DNA of 64,000 nucleotides, taken from assembly GCF_014831675.1 (NCBI RefSeq), contig NZ_VJXY01000001.1:179324-243323 (forward strand), in the 5' to 3' direction. The notes beneath the pieces are model-generated. The model had not been told where the DNA came from, made no database searches, and saw only the letters and a program-made list of their open reading frames with translations. Each line of letters starts with the position of its first letter. Positions within the stretch are counted from its first letter, which is position 1. Both the position numbers and the translations under genes were made by a program. Positions 17,444 to 24,559 of the stretch are shown here, piece by piece. This DNA comes from Komarekiella delphini-convector SJRDD-AB1 (GTDB lineage Bacteria; Cyanobacteriota; Cyanobacteriia; Cyanobacteriales; Nostocaceae).

Positions 17444-17677
17444 ATGGCAACTATCACTCTTTCTGAATTACGTAATGCTGGTTCTCAACTATTCCAAGAT
17501 TCTGAAAGCTTTCTCAATGACCTCAGCGATGTAGATGCAATCTCCGGTGGTTACGACAACTTCAGCGACTTTTATGGATTTGACAAGATCATCGAAGGCT
17601 ACGTAAATGTATATGCCATCGGTCATGTTACTTACTTAGCTAAGTCATTCAGCTCCAACGATTACTCTGCTTACTAA
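17444..17677 (+). CDS. RiPP-like precursor peptide, tandem copy 1
   Basis: 77 aa. Residues 1-36 form a leader that begins MATITLSELRNAG and ends LSDVDAISGG, the double-glycine type cut by C39 peptidases. The 41-residue core starts YDNFSDFYGF, has a hydrophobic middle (YVNVYAIGHVTYLA) and ends KSFSSNDYSAY. It contains Ser and Thr but no Cys. An AGGAG ribosome site lies 8 bp before the ATG (TTTAGGAGAAAATC). It is the first of five almost identical genes spaced about 397 bp apart, followed by APH-kinase and HopA1-like genes. I read it as a substrate of that enzyme pair and of the exporter at 24560-29303; this is inference from context. Confidence 0.8.
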   Translation: MATITLSELRNAGSQLFQDSESFLNDLSDVDAISGGYDNFSDFYGFDKIIEGYVNVYAIGHVTYLAKSFSSNDYSAY

Positions 17678-17840
17678 TAGCTTTGTAGTTTTAGTACTAA
17701 GCTATTTGGCTCTCCTGGGATAAAAATGAAAAGCAATCTCTGAGATAAATATGAGATTTCTCGATTACCAAATACCCAGGAGAATCAAACAAATTAAGCA
17801 ATTTACAGATGATTTGCAACAAACACTTTAGGAGTTAATT

Positions 17841-18074
17841 ATGGCAACTATTACTCTTTCTGAATTGCGTAATGCCGGTTCTCAATTATTCCAAGATTCC
17901 GAAAGTTTTCTCAATGACCTCAGCGATGTAGATGCAATCTCTGGTGGTTACGACAAATTCAGCGACTTTTGGGGATTTGACAAGATAATTGAAGGCTACG
18001 TAAATGTATATGCCATCGGTCATGTTACTTACTTAGCTAAGTCATTCAGCTCCAACGACTACTCCGCTTACTAA
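17841..18074 (+). CDS. RiPP-like precursor peptide, tandem copy 2
   Basis: 77 aa with a leader identical to copy 1. The core differs only near its start (YDKFSDFWGF): N to K at core position 3 and Y to W at position 8. The ribosome site is TTTAGGAGTTAATT. Many synonymous differences from copy 1 (for example GCCGGTTCTCAATTA) show that the duplication is not brand new and that the protein sequence is held by selection. Confidence 0.8.
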   Translation: MATITLSELRNAGSQLFQDSESFLNDLSDVDAISGGYDKFSDFWGFDKIIEGYVNVYAIGHVTYLAKSFSSNDYSAY

Positions 18075-18239
18075 GAGCTTCGTAGTTGACTACTTAGCTA
18101 ATAGCTCTCCTGGCTGGCGTAAAAGAGAAAAGTAATCTTTGAGATAAATATGAGATTTCTCGATTACCAAATATCCAGGAGAAGCTATCAATTTAAACAC
18201 TCTCAAAATAACTTGCAACAAGAATTCTAGGAGTTAATT

Positions 18240-18476
18240 ATGGCAACTATTACTCTTTCTGAATTGCGTAATGCTGGTTCTCAACTATTCCAAGATTCTG
18301 AAAGCTTTCTCAATGACCTCAGCGATGTAGATGCAATCTCTGGTGGTTATGATTCTGGTTTCAGCGACTTTCATGGATTTGACAAGCTGATTGAAGGATA
18401 TGTCAATATCTATGCAATTGGTCATGTTACCTACTTAGCTAAATCATTTAGCTCCAACGACTACTCTGCTTACTAA
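18240..18476 (+). CDS. RiPP-like precursor peptide, tandem copy 3
   Basis: 78 aa. The leader matches copy 1; the core starts YDSGFSDFHGF, so one residue is added and the aromatic at the variable site is His. IIEG becomes LIEG and VNVY becomes VNIY. Ser and Thr are present, with no Cys. Confidence 0.8.
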   Translation: MATITLSELRNAGSQLFQDSESFLNDLSDVDAISGGYDSGFSDFHGFDKLIEGYVNIYAIGHVTYLAKSFSSNDYSAY

Positions 18477-18634
18477 TAGCTTAGTAGTAAACTACAAAGC
18501 TATTTGGCTCTCCTGGGACAAAAAGGAAAAGAAATCTCTGTGATAAATATGAGTTTGAATTACCAAACACCCAGGAGAAGCTATCAATTTAAACACTCTC
18601 AAATTAACTTGCAACAATAATTTAGGAGAAAATC

Positions 18635-18868
18635 ATGGCAACTATTACTCTTTCTGAATTGCGTAATGCGGGTTCTCAACTATTCCAAGATTCTGAAAGC
18701 TTTTTAAATGACCTCAGCGATGTAGATGCAATCTCCGGTGGTTACGACAACTTCAGCGGCTTTCACGGATTTGACAAGCTGATTGAAGGCTACGTAAATG
18801 TATATGCCATCGGTCATGTTACCTACCTAGCTAAGTCATTTAGCTCTAACGACTACTCCGCTTACTAA
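18635..18868 (+). CDS. RiPP-like precursor peptide, tandem copy 4
   Basis: 77 aa. The leader matches copy 1; the core starts YDNFSGFHGF, with Gly at the position that is Asp in copies 1-3 and Lys in copy 5. The remainder matches copy 1 except for LIEG. The ribosome site is TTTAGGAGAAAATC. Confidence 0.8.
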   Translation: MATITLSELRNAGSQLFQDSESFLNDLSDVDAISGGYDNFSGFHGFDKLIEGYVNVYAIGHVTYLAKSFSSNDYSAY

Positions 18869-19035
18869 TAGCTTAGTACTAAAACTACAAAGCTATTTGG
18901 CTCTCCTGGCGTAAATGGATGGGAAAAGTAATCTCTAAGATAAACATGAGATTTCTCGATTACCAAACACCCAGGAGAGGCTATCAAATTAAACACTCTC
19001 AAGATAATTTGCAACAATAATTTTAGGAGAAAATC

Positions 19036-19269
19036 ATGGCAAACATCACTCTTTCTGAACTACATAACGCTGGTTCTCAACTATTCCAAGATTCTGAAAG
19101 TTTTCTTAATGATCTCAGCGATGTAGATACAATCTCTGGTGGTTACGACAACTTCAGTAAATTTTATGGATTTGACAAACTGATTGAAGGTTATGTCAAT
19201 GTATATGCCATTGGTCATGTTACTTACTTAGCTAAGTCATTCAGCTCCAACGATTACTCCGCTTACTAA
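19036..19269 (+). CDS. RiPP-like precursor peptide, tandem copy 5
   Basis: 77 aa. The leader has small changes (MANITLSELHNAG; DVDTISGG) and the core starts YDNFSKFYGF. The spacer downstream carries the compensatory stem change described for the inverted-repeat spacers. Full length, no Cys. Confidence 0.8.
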   Translation: MANITLSELHNAGSQLFQDSESFLNDLSDVDTISGGYDNFSKFYGFDKLIEGYVNVYAIGHVTYLAKSFSSNDYSAY

Positions 19270-19402
19270 TAGCTTTGTAGTTTACTACTGAGCTATTTAG
19301 CTCTCCTGAGATAAATGGAAAAGTAATCTCTGAGATAAATATGAGTTTGAATTACCAAATACTCAGGAGAAGCAAATAAATCAAGCAATATAGGTGCAAA
19401 TT

Positions 19403-19639
19403 ATGGCAACTATCTTTCTTTCAGAACTGAGTAATGTTGGCTCACAACTATTCCAAGATTCTGAAAGCTTTCTCAATGACATGAGTGATTTAGATTCTAT
19501 ATCTGGTAGTTATGATTCTGGCTTTAGCAACTATTCGGGATATACAAAGCTGATTGAGGGATATGTCATTACATACGCTATTGATCAGATTGTTTACTTA
19601 GCCAAATCATTTAGTTCCTACGACAACTCTAATGGCTAA
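19403..19639 (+). CDS. Diverged RiPP-like precursor, copy 6 (GS instead of GG)
   Basis: 78 aa from ATG 19403 (GTG 19394 is an alternative without support). The leader keeps SQLFQDSESFLNDMSD but the cleavage site reads SISGS rather than SISGG. The core starts YDSGFSNYSGY, is richer in Ser and Thr, keeps LIEGYV and YLAKSFSS, and ends DNSNG. It has no Cys. The ribosome site is weak (TAGGTGCAAATT), so expression may be lower than for copies 1-5. It may be a naturally varied substrate or a decaying copy. Confidence 0.7.
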   Translation: MATIFLSELSNVGSQLFQDSESFLNDMSDLDSISGSYDSGFSNYSGYTKLIEGYVITYAIDQIVYLAKSFSSYDNSNG

Positions 19640-19886
19640 TAGCTTTATAGTTTGATACTAAGCTAAATAGCTCTCTTAGTAAGAAAAAGTAATTTCAAAT
19701 ACCGAGTATGGTTGTCATTGTTAATTAATCATGCTGTATCCCCAGCCAAGTTGTTAATAAATATCAACCTTGCCTACATTGTCGTTGACTAATTTTTAGC
19801 TATTTGCTGAGTTCAATTAACTAACTTACAGCTTTATCTGGGTCACATTGAGCAACTATTTAATTATTGCTTCAAAGATGAAGTAA

Positions 19887-20105
19887 ATGGCAAAAATCGA
19901 AATCTCTGACCTGCATACCGCTGATTCAGAAACCTTCCTGACTAATCTCAATGGTGTGGATTCTATATATGGTGGTGAAGAATACGCTTTTGCTCAGACT
20001 TTTAACTTTGGCATGAAGATACTGGAAGCTGCGATCGCAATATTTGCTATCTCCAGTATTGCGTGGATTGCAAAGTCATTCAACACTGAAAAATTCATGC
20101 TCTAA
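19887..20105 (+). CDS. Distant RiPP-like precursor, copy 7
   Basis: 72 aa. The leader is shortened (MAKIEISDLHTADSETFLTN) but ends NGVDSIYGG, the same double-glycine layout. The core starts EEYAFAQTF, has a more hydrophobic middle (ILEAAIAIFAISSIAWIAKSF) and ends NTEKFML. It shares only the AKSF block and the overall plan with copies 1-5. No Cys. No AGGAG is evident before its ATG (AAGATGAAGTAA). It is the last precursor before the kinase gene. Confidence 0.65.
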   Translation: MAKIEISDLHTADSETFLTNLNGVDSIYGGEEYAFAQTFNFGMKILEAAIAIFAISSIAWIAKSFNTEKFML

Positions 20106-20152
20106 AGAGAATAACTCTCTCTGTCTGATGATTGTCGTTACAACCTGACACA

Positions 20153-20305
20153 ATGAGCGATAAGAGGTTATATATGATTGCTTTTTGGACATCTTTATGG
20201 TGGATATATAGTTTTCTAGTCTACCAAAACCAACTTTTAACTAAGCAAGAAGTTTTAGTTGTTAACGTCGAAAATTATCTAAGAATATGCCACCATTTAT
20301 ATTGA
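20153..20305 (+). CDS. Possible 50-aa membrane peptide overlapping the kinase start
   Basis: A frame of 50 codons from ATG 20153 (or ATG 20174) with a hydrophobic, Trp-rich segment (MIAFWTSLWWIYSFLVY) and a polar tail, overlapping the first 19 bp of the kinase gene. The overlap could couple translation. No homology is recognised and the ribosome site is unclear, so this is a weak call. Confidence 0.25.
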   Translation: MSDKRLYMIAFWTSLWWIYSFLVYQNQLLTKQEVLVVNVENYLRICHHLY

Positions 20306-21462
20306 GTTCTCAAAATGTTGTAGACTACCTGATTTCCCAAGGTTTGTGTACTCAAGAGCAGTTTTTGAACAACATTGAGCCAAAACCTGCTAAAAACTTT
20401 AACTTGTTACTCAGCTTACCAGACGATCGGAAACTCCTTGTTAAACAAGAGCGTTATAACAGAGAAGGCAAAACTGCTGGTGAGTTTTTAAAGGAATGGC
20501 GAGTTCACAAGTTATTACAAAATTTTCCCGAACTCAGCAAAATTTATCCATGTTTTTCGGAAGCGGTACATTTTGACGCTACACATTCAATCCTTGTTTT
20601 CAATTATCTAACTGATTATCGTGATCTGACAGATTTTTACATCAAGGAAAATTACTTTGCCAGTGAGATTGCAACGGTAATTGGAACTACTCTGGCATCA
20701 ATTCATCGCCTAACTATTGACCATCCAAACTATCAAGAGTTTCTCCAAGACGATGAGGATACAAGTCAACAAACTCCTAATCTGGCTCGTGGTTTAGATA
20801 GAATCACTCCGGCGGTGTTTGGTATGGTTCCTAGTCATGGTTTGAAATTCTTTGCGCTTTATCAACGTTATGACAGCCTCGGAAAAGCGATCGCAGATTT
20901 GAGCAATGCTTTTACCCCTTGTTGTCTAACCCATAATGATCTAAAGCTGAACAATATTCTTTTATCCTTAGACTGGGAAGACGCAGTTTTTCAAGAATCG
21001 CCTACAACTGACAGCATCATTCGATTGATTGACTGGGAACGCGGTGCTTGGGGAGATCCAGCTAATGACTTAGGAACATTAGTCGCCAGCTACCTGCAAA
21101 TCTGGCTGTACAGCTTGGTTACTAGTAACACAATCGCGATCGAAGACTCTTTACGTCTAGCTACAACCCCTTTACAACTTCTCCAGCCTTCAATTGCGGC
21201 CCTAGCTACTGCTTATTTAGCTGACTTCCCCGAAATCTTAGAACGTCGTCCTGATTTCTTACCGCGAGTCATGCAATTTTGCGGTTTAGCTTTGATTAGA
21301 GCTATTCAAGCACAACTCCAGCATGAAAAAACCTTTGGTAATGTGGGTGTCTGTATGCTCCAAGTTGCCAAAAGTTTGCTGTGCCGTCCAGAAGCATCAA
21401 TTCCGACGATTTTCGGTATGGAAGCACGCTACCTCGCTCCCACAAGCTTATCCCCTGTTTAA
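20287..21462 (+). CDS. APH-fold kinase of a RiPP-type cluster
   Basis: 391 aa of the aminoglycoside-phosphotransferase/protein-kinase-like fold. Visible are a candidate ATP-binding Lys53 (LLVKQE), the catalytic loop THNDLKLNN (Asp218, Asn223) and the metal-binding LIDWERGAWGDP (Asp249, Asp257). No resistance context is present. Immediately downstream is a HopA1-like gene. In class V lanthipeptide and thioamitide clusters such a pair phosphorylates Ser/Thr of a precursor and then eliminates the phosphate. Here the likely substrates are the upstream peptides; this is inferred, not shown. The stop codon merges with a repeat starting at 21461. Confidence 0.85.
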   Translation: MPPFILSSQNVVDYLISQGLCTQEQFLNNIEPKPAKNFNLLLSLPDDRKLLVKQERYNREGKTAGEFLKEWRVHKLLQNFPELSKIYPCFSEAVHFDATHSILVFNYLTDYRDLTDFYIKENYFASEIATVIGTTLASIHRLTIDHPNYQEFLQDDEDTSQQTPNLARGLDRITPAVFGMVPSHGLKFFALYQRYDSLGKAIADLSNAFTPCCLTHNDLKLNNILLSLDWEDAVFQESPTTDSIIRLIDWERGAWGDPANDLGTLVASYLQIWLYSLVTSNTIAIEDSLRLATTPLQLLQPSIAALATAYLADFPEILERRPDFLPRVMQFCGLALIRAIQAQLQHEKTFGNVGVCMLQVAKSLLCRPEASIPTIFGMEARYLAPTSLSPV

Positions 21463-21690
21463 CAGTTATCAGTAAACGGTAAACAGTAAACATAATTGGG
21501 TTTAAGGAGAACTACTAAGGGGGCGCGTTATCAGTAAACGGTAAACAGTTATCAATCAAGATAATTGGGTTTAAGGAGTGGCTCACTTGTAACTGAAAAC
21601 TAATACCCAAAGCCGATTAGTGGCAGGCGCTATCAGCCGGGTTTAAATCCACCAACTGTTTACTGTTTACTGTTCACTGTTGACTGTTTA
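21461..21690. repeat. Interspersed repeat with heptamer arms, copy 1
   Basis: A left arm of CAGTAAA/CAGTTAT units (partly doubled) is followed by GATAATTGGGTTTAAGGAG, then CCGATTAGTGGCAGGCGCTA and GGGTTTAAATCC, then a right arm of TTTACTG units. The left arm begins at the kinase stop codon. Confidence 0.75.
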
Positions 21691-21727
21691 AAATTCCCTT
21701 TCCCCGAACTCACAGGCAAAAGTATAT

Positions 21728-22831
21728 ATGCAACTATTAGCTTCACTGGAAAGTCAACTGCAAGATGTTCCAGAGTCGTTGCAGACATCACTGGAAGACA
21801 TCGTTCATCAGGTTCAGATTGAGTCTCACTATTCTATTCGACACCCAGACTACCAACCTTTGGAATTGCCAGAGTCAGCAGTTTCTCGTTTTCAGCAATT
21901 GCCTTTAGATCTCCAGAATAAATATTTAAGTCTGCAATTGCGTAGTTTTCTTTACGGTATTTATTACAATGGCTCTTTAAAACGTGCTCTCGGCTCCAAT
22001 GCAGAGGTAACGAATTTAGCATTGAACCAAAATCTCGAAAATAACACTTTGTTGGGTGTAGATTTAGCGTTTTACGATCGCCTGCACGAAAGCAACAAGA
22101 GTGAAGGCTATTGGAGTTATGATTGGCTGGTGGTTCAAGAAGCAACAGATGATACTTTGGTAGTACAAAAGAATGGTTTGACGCTGCACATTGAGCGTCT
22201 ACTCCATTTGCAACCACAAGCTCAATCTGTCACTGTTGGTAAGTCGGTGGCAATCAAAATGCCTAAGAATATCGTGCAAAACGGATTCTATATGGCAATA
22301 GCTAATGCCGGGACGACTCCCAATTATCAAAATATCGTGCGTGTCTACTTCAACTTAACTCCAGAAGGAGCAGTTGCAGTCATGGACAGTTTGACAACCC
22401 AACTTAACACTTTGGGGATTTCTTTCTCATTTAAAGTGTTATACAACCCTTCGGATTATCAGCGTTATGATTCAGGTGTGCTGTACTTTGGCAAAAGCAA
22501 TTATCCAGCTGTTCACAAAGTATTAGAAAGGGTGTATGCAGAACACCAATCTCATTTTGATGAGCCAGTACCTTTGTTTACCAAGTTACTAGCGCCAGGG
22601 TTGGCGATCGCAGAAGAACCAAATCAAAAATTTGGCGATCAAGAAAGTTTTGGTACTAACCGCTGTCAAGTTATTGCCAATGGTTTGCTTGATGCTTGGC
22701 AACAAGGAAATAATACACCAGCCGGTCGGCTGGCATCGATTTTGCAAAATTTTTCTTTGCGAGAAATTGAATTGCAACGTCCTTACCTCAATGCCAACTC
22801 AGAGGATATCTACACTTCTTTGAATTTATGA
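21728..22831 (+). CDS. HopA1-like protein, putative phospho-Ser/Thr lyase of the RiPP cluster
   Basis: 367 aa. Conserved HopA1-family blocks are visible: RSFLYGIYYNG (72-82), LGVDLAFYDRLHESN (about 109-123) and EGYWSYDW (126-133). The C-terminal half includes VYFNLTPEGA, YNPSDYQRYDSGVLYFGK and the tail NRCQVIANGLL. HopA1 was first named as a type III effector, but paired with an APH-like kinase it belongs to class V lanthipeptide and thioamitide biosynthesis, where it serves in elimination of phosphate to give dehydroamino acids. No separate cyclase or cysteine decarboxylase is visible nearby. It ends in a palindrome and a terminator. Confidence 0.82.
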   Translation: MQLLASLESQLQDVPESLQTSLEDIVHQVQIESHYSIRHPDYQPLELPESAVSRFQQLPLDLQNKYLSLQLRSFLYGIYYNGSLKRALGSNAEVTNLALNQNLENNTLLGVDLAFYDRLHESNKSEGYWSYDWLVVQEATDDTLVVQKNGLTLHIERLLHLQPQAQSVTVGKSVAIKMPKNIVQNGFYMAIANAGTTPNYQNIVRVYFNLTPEGAVAVMDSLTTQLNTLGISFSFKVLYNPSDYQRYDSGVLYFGKSNYPAVHKVLERVYAEHQSHFDEPVPLFTKLLAPGLAIAEEPNQKFGDQESFGTNRCQVIANGLLDAWQQGNNTPAGRLASILQNFSLREIELQRPYLNANSEDIYTSLNL

Positions 22832-22841
22832 AATAATCTGG

Positions 22842-22886
22842 ATTTAGATACCCGAATTCTTAAAGAAGTCGGGTATTTAGATAAAT
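22842..22886. repeat. Palindrome after the HopA1-like gene
   Basis: TTTAGATACCCGAATTCTT and AAAGAAGTCGGGTATTTAGA form an imperfect stem 11 bp after the stop. It is related to the palindrome at 17225-17267. Confidence 0.5.
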
Positions 22887-22906
22887 TTAGATTTATCGAA
22901 TTTAGG

Positions 22907-23005
22907 ACTTACGCACTGAAGGCTGAAACCTAGATCTCCCCTTCAAAAGAGGGGAATTTATAAAGCCCCCTTTTTAAGGGGGTTGGGGGATCTGAGTGCG
23001 TAAGT
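22907..23005. repeat. MITE-like element with 11-bp terminal inverted repeats
   Basis: The ends are ACTTACGCACT (22907-22917) and AGTGCGTAAGT (22995-23005). The interior is GGGG-rich with CCCCTTCAAAAGAGGGG and CCCCCTTTTTAAGGGGG. An interrupted copy begins at 11172. No transposase is present. Confidence 0.65.
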
Positions 23006-23021
23006 TCTGGAATTATGATTT

Positions 23022-23054
23022 AAACCACTCTTAATTAAGAGTGGTTTTTTATTT
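23022..23054. terminator. Bidirectional terminator between convergent operons
   Basis: AAACCACTCTTAA and TTAAGAGTGGTTT form a perfect 26-bp palindrome followed by TTT and an AT-rich tail. It lies between the HopA1-like gene and the convergent isomerase gene. Confidence 0.85.
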
Positions 23055-23076
23055 TATCTTAGCTTTATGAGAGAAG

Positions 23077-23862
23077 TTAAGCCTGATTAAGCATTACTTT
23101 CGATGATTCAGAATTAATATTCTCAGTTAGCTTTGCTACTATTTCAACAGTAGCGACTTGTTGCTTTAACCAATTAGTAAATAAATCTCCCATAATTTGA
23201 AGACGTCGCTGCTCATCTAATTGAGGTTTAATGATTTCTTCAACGGCAATTATATGTACTCCTTTTAATGTAGTGATTGGTTTGAGAATCTGTGGAGGAT
23301 TAGCAGAAAAAATCGCTGCTGCAAACTCTGGTCTTAAATCGCGGCGAAGACGGATACCTTTATATCCTCCAGCGCGGCGGGTTTCTGGATCTTGGATATA
23401 TTGACGGGCGATTTCTTGGAAACTTATTTCGCCTTCTTGCAGAGCATAAAACAGTTCTAGAGCTAAGTCTTCATCATCTAATATTACTTCATAGGTTACT
23501 GCTCCAATGTAATCTAGTTGGTGTGCGTAAAAGAATGGTTCGACTTTATCTGCAAATAAATGATTTGCTAACTTGGCAGATAGTAAGTTGGTTTGGGCTA
23601 TTACTTCAAAGTCATCTAGAGAAAGATGATATTTTCCTAACCATGCCCAAGTATCTTCTGCTTTGATAAGTTGGTTAGCTAAACGTAGGCTATCTGCTGC
23701 TTGTTGCAGTTCTTGTGTATCAATTTGAATTCCTGCTTTTTCAGCTTCATCTGCAATAACTTTTCGAGTGGCGATCGCTTCCAATATACTAGGGACTTGA
23801 AATGAGAGTTTGATATGGTAAAGAATATCATCAGGAGAAACAGTTAACACTTTGGACATCAT
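23077..23862 (-). CDS. Parvulin-type peptidyl-prolyl isomerase (SurA-like)
   Basis: 261 aa. An N-terminal helical region (about 10-105) resembles the SurA/PrsA chaperone part. A parvulin domain (about 120-210) follows with YEVILDDEDLALEL, ARQYIQDPETRRAGGYKG, RRDLRPEFAAAIF and KGVHIIAVEEI. There is no signal peptide, unlike secreted SurA. Cytosolic members of this type are often found beside HlyD/ABC exporters in cyanobacteria and may keep the exported peptide competent. It precedes a 700-bp gap before the HlyD gene, so whether they share a transcript is unclear. A start one codon later (MSK) is equally possible. Confidence 0.8.
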   Translation of the reverse strand: MMSKVLTVSPDDILYHIKLSFQVPSILEAIATRKVIADEAEKAGIQIDTQELQQAADSLRLANQLIKAEDTWAWLGKYHLSLDDFEVIAQTNLLSAKLANHLFADKVEPFFYAHQLDYIGAVTYEVILDDEDLALELFYALQEGEISFQEIARQYIQDPETRRAGGYKGIRLRRDLRPEFAAAIFSANPPQILKPITTLKGVHIIAVEEIIKPQLDEQRRLQIMGDLFTNWLKQQVATVEIVAKLTENINSESSKVMLNQA

Positions 23863-24559
23863 CTAATTCCTCCACTTAGCAACCAGTTTTATCAGTGATA
23901 CAAACAAGCTGTTTATAGACGACATTAATGTATATGTTTAGTCTTGATAAATACAGCTTCAACGGCTTTATTTAATATTAGCTTTAATACTTTATTTGGT
24001 AACAATTATAAAATATCTTTTTATTAAAACAAGTTTTTTATTTATCCATCAAAATATAGATGCAAATATTATATTTAATTATTTAAAATTAATAAAAAAT
24101 TGACTTTTTATTAGAAATATTAGTAGTTTAGTATGCAGAATTTCGCCTCTGTAAGTATAAAGTTTATGGCGTATAAAGTCAGCGATCGCTAACCAATACA
24201 ACTTGCATATTTTGTGAACTTGTAGGGATTTTAACAGTAAACAGTTGACTGTTGACTGTTGACGGTTGACAGTTAACCGTCAGCGGTTAACGAACCTCAT
24301 GAGTGACTGTGCATTTAAAAGCGTAATAGCTTAATAACCCAAAGCAGATTAGTGGCAGGCGTTATTTGGCGGGTTTAAATCCCCCACCATACACCCCCAG
24401 AACTGATAACTGTTTACTGTTTACTGTTGACTGTTTCCGAGCATCAGTTATCAATGGTCAGTAGTAAATAAAACTGACCATTGACAATAGATACTGGTAC
24501 AGCATGGCAAAAATAACTGTATTTTCAGCGTAGTGTACTAGCTAATTAATAACTAGTGA
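23863..24559. other. AT-rich gap with interspersed repeat
   Basis: 23900-24180 is very AT-rich with no coding signal. It could hold the isomerase promoter. 24232-24436 is a copy of the interspersed repeat with heptamer arms. No gene is called. Confidence 0.6.
24232..24436. repeat. Interspersed repeat with heptamer arms, copy 2
   Basis: The left arm is ACAGTAAACAGTTGACTG with TTGACTG units. The core is AGATTAGTGGCAGGCGTTAT, GGCGGGTTTAAATCCCCCAC, and the right arm is TTTACTG units. It lies about 120 bp beyond the HlyD stop codon. Confidence 0.7.

Larger units (their letters stand above)
17678..19402 (+). repeat. Five conserved inverted-repeat spacers between precursor genes
   Basis: After each of copies 1-5 there is a similar spacer of about 130-170 bp. 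Its paired arms are CTCCTGGG/CCCAGGAG at 17712-17719 and 17775-17782; CTCCTGG/CCAGGAG at 18107-18113 and 18175-18181; CTCCTGGG/CCCAGGAG at 18510-18517 and 18570-18577; CTCCTGG/CCAGGAG at 18903-18909 and 18971-18977; and CTCCTGAG/CTCAGGAG at 19303-19310 and 19362-19369. The last pair carries a compensating change. Several copies also hold an inner AATCTC...GAGATT pair. Conservation plus covariation suggests a structured RNA, perhaps for processing or for controlling translation of the next gene, since CTCCT could also pair with its AGGAG. Confidence 0.65.
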
